From Mytilus edulis (lineage: Eukaryota > Mollusca > Bivalvia > Mytilida > Mytilidae), in assembly GCF_963676685.1 (NCBI RefSeq), contig NC_092354.1:68994178-69058177 (forward strand): a DNA stretch of 64,000 nucleotides, given 5' to 3'. Numbering within the stretch: position 1 is the stretch's first letter; every line of letters begins with the position of its first letter. The translations under genes were made by a program, and so were the position numbers. The notes below the pieces were generated by a model. The model did no database searches and was not told the origin of the DNA. It saw nothing but the letters and a program-made list of their open reading frames with translations. Positions 57,360 through 64,000 of this stretch are shown here, in pieces.

Positions 57360-57977
57360 TTACTTTCGATGAACCGGTCTTAACAACTGATTCACTTTAG
57401 ATAGCACTCTTTCATTGAAGGCTTTTTCACAAATAACTTCTGGAAATGCTGTTGCTACGTATCTTTTCAGAAACTCCCTTTTCTGTCTGTTTAGGGGATT
57501 CTTATTTAGTTTACGTCCACCGTAAAACGTATACATCGTTCTTAAGTTGTCGGACGTAAATAGTTCTGGGAACAGAATTGGCATAATGTGGCATGCAAAA
57601 TTTCCTGGTACTTTAGATGAGTGAATAGCTCTTGACAAATCGTTCTCTGAGATTAAAAATTCTTCTGGAATGTCCGAAAATAAACTGTACGGCACAGTAA
57701 AGCTTTGTCTCATCGGCGGGGTTGACATGTTAAATCCAAATGTTGGCGAAAAGGTATTTCTTTGCTCAAGTGTTGTAATATAAAACGTTATCGGAGTCGA
57801 AGGTATATCCGGCAAACGGGATGAATGTGATGGTAACGGAGACGGTACATCACTTTCATTTTCAACAGCATCTATCAGTGACCGACGAGCTGTAGAAATT
57901 CTTTGTGTATGATTTTCCGACTCTTGGGGTTGAAGATGCCTAGTCACAAAAGCAAATAACTTGTCAATGGTCTCCTG
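57360..57977 (-). CDS. BEN-domain terminal exon
   Basis: The exon begins at an acceptor (CTTAAACAG) in phase 0; no local ATG, so the start is in an upstream exon. About 205 residues: a short helix (ETIDKLFAFVTRHL), a Ser/Pro linker, then a C-terminal block, PGNFACHIMPILFPELFTSD ... LNRQKREFLKRYVATAFPEV ... RVLSKVNQLLR, which fits the BEN domain (DNA-binding/chromatin adaptor). It is not seen beside the locus-1 PC4-like gene. It could be spliced to the PC4-like exons or be a separate gene. Confidence 0.6.
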   Translation of the reverse strand, partial: QETIDKLFAFVTRHLQPQESENHTQRISTARRSLIDAVENESDVPSPLPSHSSRLPDIPSTPITFYITTLEQRNTFSPTFGFNMSTPPMRQSFTVPYSLFSDIPEEFLISENDLSRAIHSSKVPGNFACHIMPILFPELFTSDNLRTMYTFYGGRKLNKNPLNRQKREFLKRYVATAFPEVICEKAFNERVLSKVNQLLRPVHRK

Positions 57978-58148
57978 CTGTTTAAGTAGCACGGTATGGT
58001 ATTTTTTTCAAATGAAAAATGTTTCTATATCCCTCTTAATTTTATTCCTCTAATTTAATTAAGAGGGATATAGAAAAACTCATCCATCATTTCTGGTGGA
58101 ATATTCTCACACTGTTCATCGGTATTCTCACGGGGATATGTTAAAACT

Positions 58149-58952
58149 TTAGACTTTTTGGGTGCGTCGGGGTAAATGTCTCTTCATACCCATATATTGA
58201 CCCCTCTCTGCAATTGAATATGGAGTGGAAGGTTGTGACATTGGCTGGGAAATATACGGTGGGTACGTTGATGATTGAGTTGGTTGTTGATACCTTGTTT
58301 TGAACTCCATGAAGTTAGATTTTGACCCAGCTGGTGGAGTTATTGGTAGTTGTTGATTCATCTGAGCCCTCATAAATTGTGGTGTGTTAGAAGGTGTGTT
58401 AACAAAACAAAAACAAAAAGTAAGAAATTATCTGAACTTCAAAATCCGGGTTAATATTTTTGAAATGTTAACAGATCTTTTAATTAACAATAATGGAAAA
58501 AAAGTTAGATTTTTAAATTGAAAATGAAATGAAATATATGTCAATATTGAATTAATTTAGGTTGAAAAGTAAAACACATTTAGCTTACAAAGTTTAAAAT
58601 GTAGAGTGGTAATTCAAGCTGCATTTGATTATCTATAGCAAATACGAAAAAAACAAACGAAATTTTAAAACTTAAATCAACTTACTTGAGGAAAACAAGA
58701 CATCAAGGAATCTAAATTCCCTCTCCGTGCAATGATCCAATCTAACTCATCCATTCCAAACGTCATCCCATTGTACTTCATTTCCCCCGGCTTGTTATCA
58801 TAAAAATCCACATAGAAATATCCAGTTTCTGAATGTTTCCTAAACACCATAGCTTTTTGTCGCCCGAAACGCGTTCTAAATTCCGTTTCTCCCTGTTTGT
58901 TTGTATATTGTTGGAAGACAACATTATCGGTACTTAACTGTGCTTGTGCCAT
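58149..58952 (-). CDS. PC4-like two-exon gene, locus 2
   Basis: Exon 1 is 58952-58686 (89 codons, donor CAA|GTAAGT, phase 0). Exon 2 is about 58361-58149 (acceptor near GGCTCAG), giving ~159 residues. FGRQKAMVF, FYVDFYDNKPGEM and MDELDWIIARRG follow the strand-strand-helix layout of the PC4 fold and align with the 10.7-kb gene. Exon 2 is Pro/Ser-rich with a basic KRHLPRRTQK end. Another frame in the same exon region also stays open (EETFTPTHPKKSKV), so an alternative product is possible. Confidence 0.6.
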
Positions 58953-58959
58953 TTTGAAC

Positions 58960-60540
58960 GGAAATGTGAAATACTTTCAGTTAAATTATTTTTAAAAAAA
59001 GATATTTAATCCACCTAGTTTTAATTCAAAACTTTTTTTGTGCATAGGTATACAACATTTACACGTTTTACGCATGTGTAAATTCTTAAGGGACTTTGTC
59101 TGTTGTCTTTTTTTTTTTATTGTAGTATCAATTTTTTTCATCAGAAAGCGTGAAAAAGTTACCACCCACTAAAAGTTCCCAACCCCGAACGCATATTATA
59201 TGAATGGATAATCAGAAATATTGTTTTTATTTTCAATATATTTCAATAAAATAAACATGCAAGACCCTAAATTAACAATATTTAACCTGCTGTTGTAACG
59301 AATATCCAAAAAACAGATAAAATTTCAGTCATAGTTCAATCAGTTATATGTTGTCCTTTAAAATCCCAAAGTTGATAAAATTTCTGTCTTAGTTCAATCA
59401 GTAACACATGTCCTTTCCAATTCCAAACTTTGATACAATTGGCTGATTAGTCTGAAAAAAATTGCAAGGATAATATTATCTGGGACGAATATTATCAAAA
59501 CGAGTGACTTCCTTACAGCTATTTATTTTTTCTACCGAATTTAATATCAAATATATCATTTTAAAGATTGCTGCGGGATCTTAAACAATTTTGTAACAAA
59601 TAGTTCTATTACAAAGTATACATATTTTTCTAACCGGTGACCACTTTCTATTTTCCTTAAAAAACCCATTTCATACTTTATATATTATATGATTAAAAAA
59701 AAAGGGAAACTTCTAGGCATGGTCTGATATGTTTTATTGGTTCCAGATTTTATAACATAACAAAGACGACAAATATTCAACACAGTTCTCACAACTTACT
59801 GATTTTTATATGTAAATTTCTTCTCTTATTAACATTCAGTTTTATAGTACACTTTATTTGCTGTAGCTTGGACCGTTAGTATCTTATATTTTATCTTTTG
59901 GTCTTTAGACCATGTCGTAGAAATAGAAATGAAACAGCAATTTATATCGTGGCTGTGTATTTTAAAGAAACATCGTTGCTTTTTCTGCACAAACTATAAT
60001 TATTAAAGAATATTTATATGAAGTTCGTAAACCAGACGTTTTTACCACCCTTGTAGTGTGATGCTTATATATATGACTATTATAAAAATTTAAAAACTCG
60101 ATGAACAATTAGTTTTAACTGCCTTATTTTTTAGTATGTGCTCGCATTTTGTGTATAAACTAATATTTTAAACATTTCAAATCATACAATTTTTGAGTGC
60201 TCCGATCAACGGAGGGAGCTACCTGGCAAGACATGAAAAGACAAGACGTATTTCTAAATAATAAAAAAAAAATTATAAAAAATACCAGCGCTACAAACAT
60301 ACGGTAAATACTATAGACATATGATTTCTTTTGTTACAAGTTAGACAAACTGGAATTAATTAATTCACGCTTACATTAAGAAGTTCAGGTTCATTCAAAA
60401 CATACAAAAAAGAAAGAAACAGTATATATATAGTGAACGTTGTACCTAGTAGAAATTGGTATTGAGACTTATTACAACCTCATTAAATATTTCCCGCATT
60501 TTATCAGCCTTTTATCACTGCAAAAAAGATGTGAGTTCTT
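58960..60540 (+). other. Intergenic, one ~66-bp tandem duplication
   Basis: 59,320-59,450 carries two copies of a unit with AGTTCAATCAGT and GTCCTTT. Otherwise no gene or element can be supported. Confidence 0.5.
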
Positions 60541-60559
60541 GGAATTCTAGCGATTGCTT

Positions 60560-62085
60560 TTGTTCTGGCTAGGGGATTTCAACTGAATTTGCATTCGTGG
60601 ACAGGTTTACAGAATTACACTGTGAACTCACACTAAATGGATTGTATACGTTCAACGGAGAATGCCCCCAACTGCAGTATAGTGATACCATATTAATTAA
60701 CAGAGTAAATTAACACAGTCTGGTCCATATAGAGAAGCCTGGGGTTTTGAAAACAATCAGAGTAGCAATAGGAAACTGCAACAGTGTGATAGCACCCAAA
60801 GCAATTGAAGTCTATGTGACGGATCGTGTCTGTGTTACAGTACATACCCTCCCTTTTTTATGGTCCGGTTCGATACTGAGCTATGATAATAAAAGTATGT
60901 TTTCATTATGTAGCTATTTTGGTATTACTTAGGAGTATGATATTTAGGTAGTCTAGTTTACCAAGGAGAGAAAATGGTCTTCACTAAGTAACATATAGAC
61001 AATTGCATTCATGTATTGAAAGTATATAAACTGGTATAACATTTTCAGTTTGTATAGCACTTGAAATATTGTGCAATGGTTTCTTTTAAATTGTGTAAGA
61101 TCTACCAATGAAACATAAATTAGAGATGTCTAATGTTAATTTGTAGACTACAACTCCCATGACTACAAGCATTAAACTTAAAGAGACTACAGATACTATG
61201 ACTACAAACATTAAAGAGACCCATAAACCTCAAACTTTGGAAGAGACAACCATAGACACTGCAGCTACTATGACTGAAAAGACTGGTGAACCTCTAATTT
61301 TCTTAAAAACAACAAAGCAGGATGACAGTTCAAGTTTTATACCATTTCAGAAATCTGAGGTAAACACTTTCACATAAACAGAGAAAATATGTTGCATAAT
61401 AATGATTGAAATTAAAAACTTACTTAAATTCTAATTAATTATATCTGATGCTGAGGGAGTTAGTGGTGGAGAGTAGCTTGGACTTTGTGGGGTATATCTC
61501 GCTTCTATGTGTACATCATCCCCAGACATTGACACTTGAGTCTGTGTGAATATCACTGCGTTCTGAGTTATTCTTCTGGAATAGAAAAACAAGCACAAGT
61601 TTTAGAGTTATTACTGCATACATGTAACAATTAAATATAATTAAATATATAAAAACCTTGATTTATTTGATATGGTTCAACATTTATTTTAGTAGTTTTA
61701 AAATATTTTTTTTTCCTTTAGCTTACTACAGGACGGGGTGTAGATACAGAGCTCTCTTCACAAGACGACATACCCTCATCTATTGTACGGATCTACTCAA
61801 CAGTGACTGCTATTATAAGTAAAGCTATGGACAATAAAAGTAAAATTAAAAACTGCATGTATATTTTAACTGGGTGAGCTATATTAATAGTATTATCAAT
61901 ACTTTTAATTTTTACATAAAATTATGTATTCCTTAAATAAATAAGTATATATATTTTCAGCTGCTGCTGTTGTGATAGACTTCTTAATTCGATGCATAGG
62001 GAAAAGAAGATGTAGGTTTAATATGATGGAAAGGGATGAAGAATTTCAGTTTGCAATGACAAGTCTTGCAGGGAAAAATTCTTGA
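60560..62085 (+). pseudogene. Membrane-protein paralogue, locus 2 (decayed)
   Basis: Exons: ~60,560-60,833 (ectodomain), 61,147-61,359 (Thr-rich stalk), 61,722-61,818 and 61,961-62,085. Phases are 0, 0, 1, as in locus 1. Exon 1 keeps GLYTFNG and IEVYVTDRVC, matching GLYTYEG and TEIWINTLKC of locus 1, but has a TAA at 60,711 and a frame change near 60,600. Its donor is a weak GTTACA. Exons 3 and 4 together form a membrane helix (IVRIYSTVTAII, AAVVIDFLIRCI), then a basic tail. Exons 2 to 4 are open. Confidence 0.68.
61431..61575 (-). CDS. Antisense terminal exon, locus 2
   Basis: Acceptor CTATTCCAG, then an open phase-2 frame: QNAVIFTQTQVSMSGDDVHI, a Ser/Pro tail and a stop at 61,431. It is placed inside intron 2 of the plus-strand gene, as in locus 1, and enters in the same phase. 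Confidence 0.5.
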
Positions 62086-62332
62086 TTTAATATTGGGAAA
62101 ATAAGGGGGGGGGGATTAAAAAAAAATTCCAGTGTTTGAACTTCTTTTGGCATTGCTTGTGATATGATATCAAAGGAATCTAGAAGAAATCGAATGGCCC
62201 TTTACTGTAAAAACAGATGTCCTTGTTATGATGAACAAACCATATTTGATGCCATACTCAGAACACTAGAGTTAACAACTAATTCATCTTCAAGTACATA
62301 ATTTTAATTCCGACATGTTTTCTTTTCTGCAG

Positions 62333-62663
62333 ATTCCTTTCTTTATATCACTGTTTCCTTACTGACACTAACATTTGCAATAATGCGAAGATACCCAGAA
62401 CTACAAAGATTCACCCCTTTCCTTCAACCGGAAAACCTAAACCAACTTGATGTACAACCTATGGAACCTATACAACCTATGTCGCCTTACAACCTATGCC
62501 TCCTATACAACCTATGTCTCCTGTACAACCTATGCCTCCTATACAACCTATGTCTCCTGTACAACATATACCTGTATTACAAGATCCAGCTCAGCATCAA
62601 GTACAATACCCATTGAGAAGATCAACTAGAATTAGGAATCAGTCAAGGAGACTTGATGTATAA
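62333..62663 (+). pseudogene. Alternative last exon, locus 2 (one-base frameshift)
   Basis: Acceptor TTTTCTGCAG|AT in phase 1. A hydrophobic start (FLYITVSLLTLTFAIM) is followed by QPM(P/S)P(I/V) 18-nt repeats and a final PLRRSTRIRN before the stop. A single missing base near 62,486 shifts the repeats out of frame. It corresponds to the 14,344 exon of locus 1. Confidence 0.62.
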
Positions 62664-62815
62664 TGATGTGTAAAAACTTAGCTTGTAATTAGGGTTTTCA
62701 AGCACATTTTACCAATTCTATGTGAAAATATATTAAAACGCGTTCAACAGTGCTTTGCTGCATTTAGAATCCTCTTCACAGTTGTATATGATTTATATTG
62801 CAGCTTTTTTAGTCC

Positions 62816-63040
62816 CTAATTTATGCTACTATGTAGCAGGGTGTGATATTCCCATACAAGATCTGTTAATGTATCAGTGTCAAGTATATATTTGTTCTTC
62901 AAATATTTTTGCACCTCTCTAATTTCTTCTAGTAAAACTGGTGCTCTAACACAATTTACACAGGGAATGTCATTCATGTAAATTTTTGACAGAACAAAGC
63001 CATAATGAATGTTGTTACTTTCCATTTCAATATTTTTGTT
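62816..63040 (-). CDS. Candidate first exon of the antisense gene, locus 2
   Basis: Starts MESNNIHYGFVLSKI and has IPCVNC, like IPCLFC in the locus-1 antisense exon. It ends in a stop at 62,816 unless an internal donor (CTT|GTATGG) is used. It is in the right place and strand; the homology is short and weak. Confidence 0.35.
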   Translation of the reverse strand, partial: NKNIEMESNNIHYGFVLSKIYMNDIPCVNCVRAPVLLEEIREVQKYLKNKYILDTDTLTDLVWEYHTLLHSSIN

Positions 63041-63287
63041 TAACTGAAGTAAAAATCTACAATAACACTTAAGTTAAACACTTGTGATATATATTTACAC
63101 ACAAAGTTGGTGTGAAAAATGAGGGGATTTGTTATGTAACATGGTTATCAGGTTATGTGTAACCTTTATTATCTATGTTCCTGCTGTGTTAAAATCAGGA
63201 CTTCAAATATCGTCTATTTATTTTATTTTATTATTTTTTGCAGGTCAAAGACACTTCCGCATGATGGGAGACAATGGCCATAACTGC

Positions 63288-63764
63288 TTACTTTACAGGG
63301 AAATAATGCCCTATCATCTGGTAGTTATCCATTGCTTTTGCATCAACTTCCATTCTTTGGTCCATGATATTAACCATCAATGGGTTACTTTCCAAGGTCC
63401 CAAGGTCTTTTATAAGTTGGCTACATCTACTCTTTAACTGTATGTGTGATTTCACATTCTTAAGGCAATATATTGTTTCATTCATGTCAAATGGCAATTC
63501 AGTATTTGTCTGTTCCTCTGTTTTTGCTTTTTTTGGTTTACTGGGTAGATTTTCTTCAGTCAAGTCAACAGCATAAGGAGATTCTAACGATTGTGGTTTC
63601 AATTTTGTTTTGACTTCTTGCTGTATTTTATCTGCCACTATCCTTGAAAATTTGATTTCTTGTCCTGTACACGATGAGCAGTCACTTGGTTCCTGGCAAG
63701 TACAACTTATATTTCTGTAAGCAATCTCATACTCCTCCTGAAAGATCAGCTGGTGTAACTTCAT
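63288..63764 (-). CDS. Unknown Cys-rich protein exon
   Basis: 158 residues from ATG 63,764, with a CTCQEPSDCSSC possible zinc-binding cluster, then an acidic/basic linker (SKPKKAKTEEQTN) and a helical end. A donor-like GTAAAG (63,296) near the stop suggests it continues into another exon. The ATG is just after an acceptor-like CCAG, so the exon may be internal. I do not recognise the family. Confidence 0.45.
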   Translation of the reverse strand: MKLHQLIFQEEYEIAYRNISCTCQEPSDCSSCTGQEIKFSRIVADKIQQEVKTKLKPQSLESPYAVDLTEENLPSKPKKAKTEEQTNTELPFDMNETIYCLKNVKSHIQLKSRCSQLIKDLGTLESNPLMVNIMDQRMEVDAKAMDNYQMIGHYFPVK

Positions 63765-63769
63765 TGTAC

Positions 63770-64000
63770 CTGGAATTGGCTTTAACTGTGCTGCTTGTAG
63801 TAATTTTTTTTCCTTTTGTATATCTCTGTACCTATAAATACATACATATACACACTGTGTACAATAAACTACATTTAGTATTTAAGCCATTGGCATTACA
63901 ATTTTGTGTTGTGTATATTATACACAAACCAATATATTAACAATCTAATTTTGTTTCAGTATCATCAGTTGAAGTCATAAAATTGCAATCAGCTCAACAA
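63770..64000 (+). other. Window end, no feature
   Basis: AT-rich, no frame or repeat that I can name. Confidence 0.4.

Noticed and set aside
62447-62629. Tyr/Thr-repeat protein
   Set aside because: This is the wrong frame of the 18-nt repeat. The frame giving QPMPPI and the basic end is the one conserved with locus 1.

Overview
This is eukaryotic, AT-rich, intron-bearing and heavily repeat-laden DNA. Several interspersed repeats match ones I know from marine mussels (Mytilus, Mytilidae), for example those at 27,519-27,972, 28,350-28,443 and 37,560-37,770. I therefore read the window as a bivalve chromosome segment, probably Mytilus. That is recall plus inference, not a database match.

Layout. 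1-10,091: a decayed Polinton/Maverick (adintovirus-like) element. It holds a basic protein, a broken major capsid gene, an adenovirus-type cysteine protease, a packaging ATPase, two small basic genes and a zinc-finger protein-primed DNA polymerase B. The polymerase is split by a 1.9 kb inserted repeat element and has a 175-nt GT-AG intron before its last exon. 10,144-18,229: a compact set of unrecognised or weakly recognised spliced genes: a PC4-like gene (-), a type I membrane protein (+) with two candidate alternative last exons, an antisense gene whose exons interleave with it (-), and a second PC4-like gene (-). 18.3-25 kb: repeats and few genes. 25-30.4 kb: a polymerase B last-exon remnant, duplicated gene fragments, a Gag fragment and a retroelement ORF remnant. 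30.9-37.4 kb: an apparently intact LINE with an SGNH-domain ORF1 and an endonuclease/reverse transcriptase ORF2. 38.9-43.3 kb: an ISL2EU-type DNA transposon with a broken THAP-DDE transposase and an intact SWIM-YqaJ gene, bounded by a 20-bp inverted repeat. 44-55 kb: SINE-like repeats, a segmental duplicate, and MULE and RecQ helicase fossils. 55.4-63.8 kb: a second polymerase B remnant followed by a BEN-domain exon (-), a PC4-like gene (-) and a decayed paralogue of the 12-15 kb membrane-protein locus.

The most interesting signal is the pair of co-linear loci (10.1-15.2 kb and 55.4-63.0 kb). Both run: polymerase B 3' end, then a two-exon PC4-like gene (-) with the same intron phase, then a membrane-protein gene (+) with intron phases 0, 0, 1. 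Each membrane-protein gene has two candidate last exons, each of which can complete the transmembrane helix in phase with a different cytoplasmic tail, and an antisense terminal exon inside intron 2. The first copy looks intact. The second carries stops and frameshifts. I infer a duplicated cassette that may be cargo of, or co-mobilised with, a Polinton-like element. No integrase or Polinton terminal inverted repeat is visible, so that link is unproven.
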